From Bolinopsis microptera (Eukaryota > Ctenophora > Tentaculata > Lobata > Bolinopsidae), in the NCBI RefSeq assembly GCF_026151205.1, contig NC_087078.1, forward strand, positions 3,004,175-3,068,174: a stretch of DNA of 64,000 bases, in the 5' to 3' direction. Positions within the stretch are counted from its first letter, which is position 1; every line of letters begins with the position of its first letter. The notes beneath the pieces were generated by a model that made no database searches, was not told the origin of the DNA, and was given only the letters and a program-made list of their open reading frames with translations. Of this stretch, positions 44,449 to 55,733 are shown piece after piece. The position numbers and the translations under genes were made by a program.

Positions 44449-44916
44449 CTATGTTCTTTGTGATTTACGTAATCCAGGTAGGTTGTGGAGTAAAAATGGT
44501 GGCCATTCGTCGTTGCAGCCAGCACTTTGCAAGTCTAGTAGTACTTTTTTTGACGAATTCTTATATATGTTGATAGAAAATATACTGGATGGGCATGTAA
44601 TGCGAGTGTTATGCTCTGAAATAGCGAGCATTGGGCCTTTATAAAAGATGCTAGATCTCAGGTCAGTCTGTGAGTAAATTGATAACCAGTCTAAGTTTTG
44701 TTCGTGTGTCGTTCCTTGTTTGGGTGTGTTAGGAGGGAAAAGTTCTGAAATCGATTTAGGTAACAAACTAGACATATTTCGAACTTTGTGCAGTAAAATA
44801 AGTGCGTTTTTAACGATAACCCCTTGAACGGTTAAGACCTCGTGTTCTTTAAATGCTAGTTTTGTGTGCTCTGGCAGTTTTCCGTCCTTGTAGTAGTAGT
44901 TCACATTTCCGGCCAT
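44449..44916 (-). CDS. C-terminal segment of the outer LINE ORF2
   Basis: 155 codons reading VNYYYKDGKLPEHTK, LTVQGVIVKNALILLHKV and SIFYKGPML, the usual C-terminal region of this LINE type after the RT thumb. The ATG that opens it is made partly of the target duplication. It is not an independent gene but the displaced end of the frame at 46837-48908. Confidence 0.8.
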   Translation of the reverse strand: MAGNVNYYYKDGKLPEHTKLAFKEHEVLTVQGVIVKNALILLHKVRNMSSLLPKSISELFPPNTPKQGTTHEQNLDWLSIYSQTDLRSSIFYKGPMLAISEHNTRITCPSSIFSINIYKNSSKKVLLDLQSAGCNDEWPPFLLHNLPGLRKSQRT

Positions 44917-44920
44917 AACT

Positions 44921-46836
44921 CAATGAAACTAATAAATCAATGAAACTAATAAATCAATGTTTTAGCTCATTTTACAAAGTCAAATATTTAAAACAATTAA
45001 AATTGTATAGTGCTCAATTTTAATAAAACAAATAGATTTTTGGAAACTAGAAGGACTGAAAACTAAAATTGTTTTTGATGGAGGCTGAGGCATGTTTTTG
45101 AGAGGGACGGTATAATAGCTTGTGGTAACAACTGGCCTTTACTTTAATAGGATGAAGTTTTAGTTTTAGGACAGGAAGAAGGCATTAAGAAGATTTGCTC
45201 TTTGTTTACAAGGCAGAATATAAGCAATGTTGGTTATAATATGTATCAATATCTAGATCTTCGTTTATCAATTTTCACTAAATGGGTTTAAAATTTTAAT
45301 AGGGAGGGAAATTCATCAACTTTATTAAGTACCTATCAAAAATAAATCTTATATCAATGTAATATATTAAAAATCATAATCCTAAGTCTAATAATAAATC
45401 TGTTAAAAACACTTTCTCACTACACTGCGCTCACACACGTTAGTAAGACAAAGGAAAATGCACACCCAGCTAATTTTCAATTTCAAGATAATCATTTTGG
45501 ATGTGTGGACCCTAGGGTAGACTTAATGTCAAAATTTAGATTAGAGCATTCGAAATCTTTGTTTGTCCAATCAAGATCAGCATGGTTATGCTGGTTGACG
45601 AGCAGTGATTGCTTCATCCTAGACTTCAGGCAGGCCACACTTAGACAGTAGTCACGTATACCAAGCTTAGGCACAATTACGTTCCAAATACGAGTCGTTC
45701 TGCTATTGAAGTTGTCAGGGGGGTCTGCTTGGCTTAGTATAAGGGTGGGTTTCCTACTTGAGCAGGTGAAATTTTCATGGAGGGAAATCGGAGCACGGAA
45801 TTTCATGATTTTATAGAGCTCAAGGAAACAATGGTAAGTGTACAGGTTTTGGACGGCAAGTATTCCGTGTTCCTTGAACAAAGGTTTCGTGTGCTCTTTC
45901 AAGAAAAATTTTTTGTTCAGATTTTGGTTGCCAAACGGTCGAGCACGAGCACAGGTCTTAAATTTATCTAGGTATGCCTCCCTGTCGCCAAACAGTACCC
46001 TGAGACAATATTTTTGTGCTTTGAATACAGAACTTATACGAGTTTTGGCTGCCCCACCCCAAACCGTGATACAATAGGAGAGGTGTGATTCAAATAGAGT
46101 GTAATACAACTGGCGGTGTAAGAAATCTGGGAGGGAGCAGCGTAGGCGGCAGAGAGTTGATGTTGCATGGCTGAGAGAACGCCTAAGTGATTTTATATGT
46201 TCTTCCCAGGTTAGCTTTTCATCGATGACGACTCCCAGAAACTTAGCAGATGCAACTTGTTTTATTGGAAAGTTATCAATGGTTAGAGTATATTCAGAAT
46301 TATTGTCAGTCTGGGAGGACGATGCTGGTTTAAAGTGAATGAAACAGCATTTAGACAAGTTGACATGGAGTTTGTTTGCTCGCATGTAGGAATATAAACT
46401 AGCTAAAAGAGAATTACCACGCATATATGCCTCCTTTTTAGATTTCCCAGTCACAAATATATTGGTGTCATCAGCGAAGGTGACAAATGATCCCAAACTG
46501 GAGCTGTTGGCGATATCATTAATATATAGGAGAAATAAGAGAGGTCCAAGAATCGAACCCTGAGGGACTCCAAACTGTATTTTCAAGGCGTCAGATTTCT
46601 CACCAACAACTTCAGTATATTGTGATCTATTTGTTAAGTAACTTTTTATAAGATCATTTGCCACCCCACGTATCCCATAGCCCTGTAATTTGACAAGTAA
46701 TGTACCATGATCTATTGTATCAAAAGCTTTGCTAAGGTCTATGAATATGCCTAAGACATGATGCTTAAGTTTTAGAGATTCAGTTATAAGGTTTACTGAG
46801 TGATTAACTGCATGTGAAGTAGAGTGTGACTGCCTG
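44921..46836 (-). mobile_element. Second LINE inserted in the outer LINE, 5'-truncated
   Basis: 1,916 bp flanked by an exact 6-bp target duplication ATAACT (44915-44920 and 46837-46842). The minus-strand 3' end carries just over two copies of a 17-bp unit, read on the plus strand as CAATGAAACTAATAAAT from 44921. It has the same orientation as the outer element. Confidence 0.85.
45492..46836 (-). CDS. Reverse transcriptase of the inner LINE (5'-truncated, fused in frame to the outer ORF)
   Basis: It starts in the RT at HSTSHAVNHSV, the point where related copies read FRKNHSTSHA. It continues with FIDLSKAFDTIDH (motif A), GVPQGSILGPLLF (motif B), FADDTN (F811-D814 of the fused frame, motif C), CFIHFKPAS, TCARARP and LAVQNLYTYH. 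It ends at 45492 with a ~570-bp 3' region. It is closely related to the LINEs at 18165 and 33774. The endonuclease and first RT blocks are absent, so it cannot move by itself. Confidence 0.9.
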
Positions 46837-48908
46837 ATAACTGCCCTCATACCTTGTTTTTGTTTAGCAAAAAGAGATTCTATAAGAGATTTTGAAGCAA
46901 ATCCCCAGACAAGTGAGCAGAAGTTTAAATGGGACTGAACAAAACTTTGGAAAATCTGTAAACGGGCCTTCATTGGCAATTTATGTTTTATCCTGTACAT
47001 CACCCCAATAAATCTTGACATCTTGCTCCTCAGTGCTTTTATGTGGCTACTCCAGTTAAGCTTTTCATCTACAATTACACCAAGAAACCGGGCTTCAGTT
47101 TTACGTTCTAATACTGTATTTTCTATTTGTACTTTAATCAATGATGGTTCTATGCGCTTTTTCGAGAAAATCATATAACACGTCTTTTTTAGATTTAGTG
47201 CTAATCCGTTGCTATTAACCCACCGTGATAATGTTTCCGTTAGTTGGTTGACCCTTAGCATTAGTTCTTGGACATTGGAACCGTTAATAATGATATTTGC
47301 ATCGTCTGCATAAAGTATGAATTTTACCATCATGTTAGAAATACCGGGAAGATCGTTGATGTATATGACGAAAAGTAAGGGACCTAGTATGCTCCCTTGT
47401 GGAACACCATGCACAATAGGCTTGTGGGACGAATGTGAATTGTTTATTGCTACATATTGGCTTCTATCACTTAGGTATGACTCAAACCACTTTAGAGCTA
47501 TTCCCCGGATGCCGTAGTGCTGTAATTTATTTAGCAGTGTAGCATGATCCAGGACGTCAAACGCTTTACTGTAATCTAATAATAGCAGTAGTGAAATTTG
47601 GTTTTTGCTAAGAGATTGTAAAATTGTACTTTGTGCATTAAGAAGAGCATGTTCACAGGACCTTCCTGGACGGAACCCATACTGATTTTCGAATAAAGAA
47701 CTATTTTTGTTGAGAAATTCTAAGACACGTCGGTGCATCAGTTTTTCGTAGATTTTTGAGAAGGAACCTAAGAGAGAGATGGGTCTATAATTTTCAACGT
47801 CAAGTTTAGAGCCTCCTTTATGGATGGGAGTTACTTTGGCAATTTTAAGGGCCTGTGGAAATATGCCTGTACTTAAGGATTCGTTGATAACTTTTGCTAA
47901 TATAGCAAGGAAACTATCGCTGGAACTGGCTACTTTTAGTGGTTCAATTTTTGTGTCAAGGGTCGCTTTGTTCTTCAAACCAATAATAATTCTTTGAATT
48001 TCGATCGTTTCAGCAGGCTGGAGATAGATTGATTGAGAACAGGATGTGGGCAGATATTCCTGGAACCCCCCAGGGTCAAAGGTCTGACGGGCACTTATCT
48101 GAGTTTTGATGTTCGTAGCAATGTTCGAGAAATAGTCATTAAACCTTTCAGCCACGGTATCTTCAGAACTCAAAATCGACCCGTCCGAACCTTTAAGTCT
48201 TAACTGCTCTGTTTTCCTGCTTCTACCAAGTAAACCGTTGATTATTTGCCATTGTTTTTTGGAGCAGTCCTGGTATTTTTCGAATTGTTTTTTATAGTAT
48301 CGTTGTTTGGCAATGTTGACATGTTTTTTACAGAAAAGTTTTAGCTTTTTATAGGCCTCTATATTATTCATTGTAGGTTCAAGTACTTTACTATGATAAC
48401 TTTCTTGTTTCCGCGCACATGCTTCTTCAAGCCAGGGTAATATCCAGGGTTTAGTATTAGAACGCTCATGTTCACGGCGAATATGATTGATTTTTAGTGG
48501 ATAGGCAGTGTTATAGTGCTTGGTGTATATATCTGCAAGTTTTCCGTATTGCAGACTAGCGTCGTCTGTACTTAATATCTCGTCCCACGTTTCCCCATCG
48601 ATGAGTTCCCTAAAAGCAGCATTGTTGGCTTCATTTATGACACGTGTTTCATAACTAAGTTTAGGTTGTGTGTTAGTGGGTAGCCTGAGATGTTGTTGCG
48701 AAGAGTTACTTAGTTTAAAAGTGGTAACGATAGCAAGATGATCCGATAAATCCACCGTTACAACGTTACTGCTTACTGTGTTATTTATATTATTTGTGTA
48801 GACATGATCAATTAAGGTAGCACTATGATCGGTGACTCGTGTCGGCCTTGAAACCGTCTGAACAAATCCATAACAACTATATAAACTTGAATTTAAATTG
48901 ATAAACAA
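46837..48908 (-). CDS. Outer LINE ORF2, endonuclease end and reverse transcriptase (first ~690 codons of an 1138-codon fused frame)
   Basis: The physical frame runs 48908-45492 (1138 codons) but is a fusion. Residues 1-690 belong to the outer LINE: the end of an APE endonuclease (TRVTDHSATLIDH, then VDLSDHLAIVTTF), the RT with ENYRPISLLGSFSKI, LLLDYSKAFDVLDH (motif A), GVPQGSILGPLLF (motif B) and YADDAN (Y533-D536, motif C), then RFLGVIVDEKLNW. At residue ~691 it passes into the inserted LINE without a frameshift or stop. The missing C-terminus of the outer protein is at 44449-44916. Confidence 0.88.
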
Positions 48909-49946
48909 TTACTAAATAACACATTTAAAATTGTGTGATGTTTACAATTTATAAAATTTGTTGTGTTGTCATTTAAATGTTTAAAAAAAGTTCAAATATA
49001 ATTATACATGAATTGATTGCCATATCCTTCAACATCATCACTCAAAAGCTAAAACGAGCTTTTAGGTCTGCTAGATTTGTTAATAGTTTATTTGTTATTG
49101 TAGTTTTTATGTTGTATGCAAATATTTGCTCTAACCAGAGCCCTCTCGCTTGCAGTAGCGACTCATGGCAATACACATTTTACGGATGGAATGATTGCAG
49201 GGGGACTCCCAACCCACTGCTTCGGCGGGTTACACTCCATCCATAATATAATCAACTGATGGGAGAAGTGCTTTAATTTCATTTTGCACGAAAAATCTCC
49301 CAGTACAGTAGGATGTATTCTGTGTGACATCTTCTCAATAATTTGGACTCGATGGTAGACAACCCTCGGGATGTCGCAGTCCATAATAATACAAGGCTGA
49401 ATCCAAAAAACTGAACTTAATCCAGAATATATGTTCAGTTATAAGCTTGATCAATGGATCAGAGGGATCCCATTAGACCTCAGCCAAGTAGGTGGACGTA
49501 ACATTCTCCCTTAGCCCTTAGTTATTGAGTTAGAGCCACCGACCAACAATCATATAATAGAGTGTACTTTACAATAATAATAATACATTAATGTTATCTT
49601 TATACAACACCCAAAAGGTTAAATAATTTAAATTTAATCCTTATGCTCAGCTGTAAATGACACTATGTATGTACTACGATTAACAGTAAATTGCATGTCA
49701 ATGATTTCCCAATCAAATATTTCCCAAACATTCGGCCAAGCCGACTGCAGCATAAAAATTAGAAGTCCAGAGAGCACCCATAAAATATTCTTAATGTCTT
49801 ACACAAATCGGACGTTTTTTCTTTGATCAGACTCCTTTTACATTTAAGAGTTATTTGAAGTAAAGTAAAAAGAGAGGAGCTCCTCAAATTCTGTGTCCTC
49901 ATCTCTTCTTTTCTTTATGTTGCATGTCTTTCTTAAAGTTAACAAG
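48909..49946. other. No gene supported
   Basis: AT-rich DNA. Around 49180-49260 is a more complex patch with GGATGGAATG and CACTCCATCC in inverse orientation, perhaps an old repeat. The short frames here have no recognisable motif. Confidence 0.4.
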
Positions 49947-49950
49947 TTAA

Positions 49951-50136
49951 GGGGGCAGGGGGGGGTCTTTATGAAATTTCTCTCGAAATTGATTTTATAG
50001 TTGTTTCTGATAGAGGGGAGTGATATCTATATGCTGATTTTGGTCCAAAAGCAGCAGATAGATATTACTCCCCTCTATCAGAAACAACTATAAAATCAAT
50101 TTCGAGAGAAATTTCATAAAGACCCCCCCTGCCCCC
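49951..50136. mobile_element. Hairpin MITE with TTAA target site
   Basis: 186 bp, almost fully palindromic: arms of about 80 bp, beginning GGGGGCAGGGGGGGGTCTTT on the left and ending in its complement on the right, around a ~29-nt loop. TTAA lies immediately outside each end (49947-49950 and 50137-50140). This fits a piggyBac-like non-autonomous element. No ORF. Confidence 0.85.
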
Positions 50137-50140
50137 TTAA

Positions 50141-51448
50141 TAGTAGTGAAACAAATTTTTAGTGAAACAAATTTAAAATTTTATCCTTTATTTTACAATC
50201 ATAATATAATAATATTTATAAGCCTCCGTTTTGAAAGTTTTAAATTTTAATACATTCACAATTCTATTTAAAATTCAATTTTATGTACAAGTCAATAACT
50301 GGCCGCCAAAGCCGCGCATTCTTGAAAACAGGATTAACTTGATTATAGTTATACGACTATGTAAATTTAAAACTATCCGTGGTTTTTTCTTTTAAATAAA
50401 TAAATTATAATTTTACCTAAGTCAACTTTAAATCGTCAACTTTAAATATTTACAATGCAACAATTCATTAATTTGTAAACACGCGTACTCCAGCCCCTAA
50501 ACGCATAAATTGTTATGCGGCGCGGCTCAAGCCGCGCACGCACGTATTATTTTATACTGTTTGCTTTCTAATAAATATCGTGCCAATGTGTACGTCTAAA
50601 TTGTAAACGTTCATGTTTTGTGCAGAGTGAATCCAATTGGGACTAGTGACAAGGATAAGGACCCAAGTGCCTGTGCGGCTTTTTCGGGCCCCTGTGGACC
50701 ACTACTCTTGAAATCACTCTACAACATTGAACATCTATATCTACTACGTCATTTGGCAATTGTTGTCATTAATCTAACTTTCTAATTAATTGCCGAGGGG
50801 GAAGAGTAAACGCTTCACATTAAAATTCAATATACAAAATTCAAAACCATCAATACGGTATTAAATATTATGGACAAGTCTATAGATCTATTTCGTAGTC
50901 ATATATTCACATGATTTGCTTTATATTATCTTAATACTGTAATGAAGTACAGTAGGATTTGTGTTTCGAGAAAGAAAGGTTGCGGTCAAATTATTAACAA
51001 AAGTAAACAAAAGTCCATCAGGGACTACGTGGAGTCGAAAAAGGTACACGGCTGCTGTCTGGTGCTGCTAGGCATTTATTGATCAAGATGTTTTATTGTA
51101 TTGATTTATAATGATTCTATTGTTCGTGACTAATCAAGTTCTAAGTGGAGGTATAAAGTGCTGCTCAAGATACTTCGTCATCTCATGTCCAGTATAATGA
51201 TTAAGATAGTATACAATGCAATGTAAGAATATAGTTCCGTGTCAGGGTAGATAAATAGATTTTTAGATAAATAAGTCACGGGAGAGGAAAAGAATAAAAC
51301 TTCTATGTACATTTCTTAGTTCAAGGTTCACCAAATTGTTTAAATTTAGCTATTTTTATTTTTTTAAATAGCTGCAAGGAATTTGATCTGTCCAATATCG
51401 ATTAATTTATGCGTGATACTCAAAATAAATATGCTTTAGTGATCAATA
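50141..51448. other. Intergenic, no gene seen
   Basis: AT-rich DNA upstream of the THG1 gene. It contains two related CCGCGC patches (50303-50318 and 50518-50541) and a GC-richer stretch at 50635-50705. No recognisable coding exon or clear promoter element. Confidence 0.4.
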
Positions 51449-52210
51449 ATGGCTAAAAGTAAGTTTGAATATGTTCGACTGTACGAGCTGGATGATAAAC
51501 TGTTAAAAAACGTGTGGATGGTTGTGAGAGTTGATGGAAAAGGATTTCACAAGTTCACCAACGACCACAACTTTGAGAAACCCAACGACTTGGCTGCTCT
51601 GAACTTAATGAACGATGCTGCTAAAGGGGTTATGTCAGAGCTACAAGACATTTTCATGGCATATGGACAAAGTGATGAATACAGTTTCATTTTCAAACGG
51701 TCCTCAACGCTGTATGGACGTCGGAGCAGCAAGATTCTATCTACAGTTTGTTCCATGTTCACATCACATTATTTGTTTAATTGGAGCAAGCATTTCAATG
51801 ATCCATTGTTGTATCCCCCTAGTTTTGATGCTCGGGTTGTTCTTTATCCAACAGTAAGAGATGTTAGGAACTATTTCAATTGGAGGCAAGCGGATTGTCA
51901 CATCAATAATTTATACAACACTTGCTTTTGGGCACTTGTTCAAGACGGTAATTTGTCTAACTCTGAGGCTGAGAAGCGTCTTAAAGGCACATTTTCTGCA
52001 GATAAAAATGAAATACTTTTTGCAAAGTTTGGAGTAAATTACAATGAACTTTCTGAAATTTACAGAAAGGGATCAACTATAATTTGGAATGAGAATAAAA
52101 GTGAAGATGGTAGAAAGAGAAAAGTTTTGAAGTTGTTGACTTGTGATATTATTGGAGATTCTTTTTGGGAAGATCATGCTTCATATCTTGATACTTCTAT
52201 TACTGATTAG
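51449..52210 (+). CDS. THG1L: tRNA-His guanylyltransferase (THG1)
   Basis: THG1 adds G(-1) to the 5' end of tRNA-His, the identity element for histidyl-tRNA synthetase, using 3'-5' polymerisation. The 253-codon frame reads FEYVRLYELDDKLL, VVRVDGKGFHKF (metal-binding D29) and MAYGQSDEYSF (D76-E77), then FDARVVLYPT, FNWRQADCHINNLYNT and HASYLDTSITD. The first aspartate and the SDE motif are the palm-fold catalytic carboxylates. The length is close to the family core (about 250-300 residues). The ATG chosen is the one directly before the conserved KSKFEYVR start, as in animal homologues without the mitochondrial leader. No introns interrupt it, unlike the next gene. It is transcribed in the same direction as PIH1D1, 530 bp upstream of that gene's ATG. 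Confidence 0.93.
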   Translation: MAKSKFEYVRLYELDDKLLKNVWMVVRVDGKGFHKFTNDHNFEKPNDLAALNLMNDAAKGVMSELQDIFMAYGQSDEYSFIFKRSSTLYGRRSSKILSTVCSMFTSHYLFNWSKHFNDPLLYPPSFDARVVLYPTVRDVRNYFNWRQADCHINNLYNTCFWALVQDGNLSNSEAEKRLKGTFSADKNEILFAKFGVNYNELSEIYRKGSTIIWNENKSEDGRKRKVLKLLTCDIIGDSFWEDHASYLDTSITD

Positions 52211-52569
52211 ATCTTTAATCATTAGTGATATTTTAGGTTGTCTAATGTATTGAATTATTAAGATATGTAATCTTTTAAGAAAGGCCAGGGTTTAATCGTT
52301 TTATTGCTATTAATTCCTTTGGAATATCAATTATTAGTGGTGTTAAGATTTTATGACGTAGCATAGTTAATGAAAATATTAATAAGTATTGGGTTCCCAA
52401 AGCAGTAGTATCTGTTTAAATTAAATTTCCGCCACAGATTTTCATCTAGAAAATCTAGAATACTCAGCTCTATTTATTCATTTTTAACAGAAAATTTAAA
52501 GAACACTTAATTTACAGAAATCGAGAGTTTCTCTGTCGACTAAATCACAATAATCCTGAGTTTTAAACC
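52211..52569. other. Intergenic, no gene seen
   Basis: AT-rich spacer between THG1 and the 15-bp repeat before PIH1D1. It probably holds the THG1 3' end and the PIH1D1 promoter, but no signal stands out. Confidence 0.4.
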
Positions 52570-52570
52570 T

Positions 52571-52738
52571 CCAACCCAGCAGCTGTAACCTAGCAACTGT
52601 AACCTAGCAACTGTAACCCAGCAGCTGTAACCTAGCAACTGTAACCTAGCAACTGTAACCCAGCAGCTGTAACCTAGCAACTGTAACCTAGCAGCTGTAA
52701 CCTAGCAACTGTAACCTAGCAACTGTAACCCAGCAGCT
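52571..52738 (+). repeat. 15-bp tandem repeat directly before the PIH1D1 start codon
   Basis: About eleven units of AGCAACTGTAACCTA or AGCAGCTGTAACCCA, ending at the ATG. It probably lies in the 5' untranslated region. The AGCAGCTG variants contain an E-box-like CAGCTG. Confidence 0.85.
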
Positions 52739-52739
52739 C

Positions 52740-55733
52740 ATGACCTCCCAAGTATTACTACACCCGGATGATGACTTGACCCAGGACGATGAGCAGATCT
52801 GGAGCTCACTCATTGACCAGGTCAAGGTCGGGGATACTCCTCGCAAATCTCAGGAGCTCGAGGTGTGTGTAATTATAATTCTATTGCATACTATAATTAT
52901 ATTGCATACTATAATCATATTGCATATTATAATTATATTTTTAATCATATATATTGGACATGTGCATTGTTCATTGTGTGAACGTGAAGCATTTTTATCT
53001 TTGATTCTCTGGTTTGATTGGTCAATTGTATATGCTGATTGGTTAATTGCTGTCACGTGTCAAAAAAGATAATCTGGATCTACTGGTGTATATCAATATT
53101 TTGAAGGTAGCCCCAAAGCCTACCTTTTGTGTAAAGACCAAGGACAAAGAAGGAAACAAAGTTTTCATCAACATTTGCACCACCGACTCTATTCCAGAGC
53201 CCAAGTGAGCTTTTAACTTACACACATTATACACATAATACATATTATATACACATTACATAATATTACACATATTTACAGGTTAATACCTGTGAAAAAT
53301 AAAACCATTGATCAGAATGAATTAATGGCGGAGAGGCCCTGTTTTAACTTTTATATGAGCGTTTTCTGTACTCAGCTTTAAATTGGAGCAATATTGTCTC
53401 TTCTGTAGCATTATGATCGACGATCGTTACTTTTACTTGCTCTACTTATTAATAGTATCAGTGATCGTTACTTAAATCAAAATAGCAATTTTATTTTACG
53501 AAATATCGATTTATGTTTCACAGTGTCACAAAATATCGGCACTGAACAGAAAGTTGTCTCAGGAAGAAAACTGTAGACGATTTGGTAAAGATGTTGGATA
53601 GTGAAGAGGAAATGTTAGCGGCTGACTACAGAATACCAATGAGCATTGGGGAGACTCCGCATGCAGAGGTTTAGTTCCCCCTTTAAAGAATATTTTAATT
53701 TCTTTCTAATTAACAGAAAGTACTCTATTAACAGTTCTTGACTGATTTGAATCTCCTGCACAGCAGATCGAAGCATCTCTAAATTATTTACTATTATTAT
53801 TGTATTGCTGTGTAAATTTGATTCTAATTCTAATTCTAATTCTAATTGTAATAAATTATTTTGGAAATTGAAATTGAAATCTGATTTATTCATTACAATT
53901 GTCACAATTACTAATTAAAATAAAAATTAATGTTTCTTCAGGTGGACAAGAAAGGCCAGGGTTGCAGTGTGCACGATATAGCTATAAACCCTAACTACGT
54001 AAAAACCATCAAGGAGGAACCAGCCTTTATGAACTTCTTCCTTCAAGTTGTATTTGAAGGTCTTACTGCTAAGTTTAATGTAAGATCAAAGTTTTTAATG
54101 CAGCTATAGCTTTTCTCTGGATTAATAATATTCCACTTCAATATAATAATGGTCTGTTTACGGTTTGAAAGTTTAAAGCCAAAAATTCCTAATTTGTTAG
54201 TTAACAACTGATTTCTTGCGATTTAATTTTTTTAAAGCAAGTAATAATAGCTGTTGACCTTATTTACTTCCCACAGATTGAACTCGAATGGGACTGGTTG
54301 ATACTGAAGAACCGAACGCACGTGGGCCGTGTTAAACCGCACATGATCAGAACCTACCGTAAACCAGTTATACAGGAGATGGAGAAGACGGAGAGTACAA
54401 GTAAGAGACCTGTCAAGAAAACCAGTAAACACACTCAACCCGCTCCTAAACCCGACTACATCCTCCTTCAGGTTAGTAAAACATACATCCTCCTTCAGGT
54501 TAGTAAAACATACATCCTCTTTCAGGTTAGTGAAACATACATCCTCCTTCAGGTTAATAAAACATACATCCTCCTTCAGGTTAGTAAAACATACATCCTC
54601 CTTCAGGTTAGGGGTGTTCAGTAAAACATACATCCTTCTTCAGGTTAGGGGTGTTTAGTAAAACATACATCCTCCTTCAGGTTAATAAAACATACATCCT
54701 CCTTCAGGTTAGGGGTGTTTAGTAAAACATACATCCTCCTTCAGGTTAGGGGTGTTCAGTAAAACATACATCCTCCTTCAGGTTAGGGGTGTTTAGTAAA
54801 ACATACATCCTCCTTCAGGTTAGTAAAACATAACCTGAAGGAGGATGGGTGTTCAGTAAAACATACATCCTCCTTCAGGTTAGGGGTGTTTAGTAAAACA
54901 TACATCCTCCTTCAGGTTAGGGGTGTTTAGTAAAACATACATCCTCCTTCAGGTTAGGGGTGTTTAGTAAAACATACATCCTCCTTCAGGTTAGTAAAAC
55001 ATACATCCTCCTTCAGGTTAGGGGTGTTTAGTAAAACATACATCCTCCTTCAGGTAAGGGGTGTTTAGTAAAACATACATCCTCCTTCAGGTTAGGGGTG
55101 TTTAGTAAAACATACATCCTCCTTCAGGTTAGGGGTGTTTAGTAAAACATACATCCTCCTTCAGGTTAGGGGTGTTTAGTAAAACATACATCCTCCTTCA
55201 GGTTAGGGGTGTTTAGTAAAACCCCAATTTACCGTGCCCCGATTTAAATCTGCATGTACTTAGATATTGAGACTAACTTTTTCTGTTTTGATCAGGCTAG
55301 AATCAGTACACAATATCAAGGGAATCTGTATAATTATTCTGAGGGGTTCTTATTTTTGTTCAAGCCTGATTTTAGCAATTATAAAAGATTACAATTTAAA
55401 TAATGATACTTTCAGGAGCCGATAGAAGGAACCCCAAACTACCTGATAATAGAAGTGTGGCTACCAGGAATAGAGTCCTCTTCTAAACTAACTCTAGATG
55501 TAGGAGAAGACAGACTGACCCTGCATGCTCACCCTGCCAAGTACTTCCTGGACATTGAGCTGCCCTACGATGTGGTTCCCATGGAGAGTGGTGCTCAGTA
55601 TGATACAGAGGTTCAGCTTCTTACTGTGGCTTTAATGACCACGTGTGCTGTGGAGCTACCCAGCAAGCCTGATAGAGTTATTTCTCTTGATAGAGAGAGG
55701 TTCTTACGGGATTTGAACAAGAATGATAATTGA
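52740..55733 (+). CDS. PIH1D1: PIH1 domain-containing protein 1 (six exons)
   Basis: PIH1D1 is the adaptor of the R2TP complex (RUVBL1/2, RPAP3, PIH1D1), which works with HSP90 in assembling snoRNPs, RNA polymerase II and PIKK kinases. Exons are 52740-52862, 53107-53204, 53563-53668, 53942-54079, 54277-54471 and 55416-55733. All have GT-AG introns and compatible phases, giving 325 residues. The PIH-N domain covers TFCVKTKDKEGNKVFINIC, YRIPMSIGETPHAE and VDKKGQGCSVHDIAINPNY, in the order found in PIH1D1. The C-terminal CS-like domain is in the last exon (NYLIIEVWLPGIESSSK, LTLDVGEDRLTLHA). The length is slightly above the usual ~290, due to a basic linker in exon 5. Intron 5 is filled by a minisatellite that repeats the exon 5 splice donor. 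Confidence 0.92.
54455..55222 (+). repeat. Minisatellite repeating the exon 5 / intron 5 boundary of PIH1D1
   Basis: The first units are 27 bp (GTTAGTAAAACATACATCCT then CCTTCAG), and later ones mostly 37 bp with GGGGTGTTTA inserted. There are about 20 units in all. Every unit carries TACATCCTCCTTCAG|GTTAG, the same sequence as the real exon 5 end and donor. The early 27-bp units are in frame and add VSKTYILLQ each. One fragment is inverted near 54834-54846. Confidence 0.9.

Larger units (their letters stand above)
44300..48908 (-). mobile_element. 5'-truncated LINE interrupted by a second LINE
   Basis: The outer element covers minus-strand 48908-46837 and, after the insert, 44914 to about 44300. 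Its two protein pieces continue across the insert in the same frame (MRAV... and AGNVNYYYKDG). Upstream of 48908 the frame is lost in AT-rich DNA, so it is truncated within the endonuclease. The 3' boundary is not resolved. Confidence 0.8.

Noticed and set aside
45492-48908. A single gene with two reverse transcriptase domains
   Set aside because: The target duplication ATAACT and the displaced outer C-terminus at 44449-44916 show two nested LINEs.
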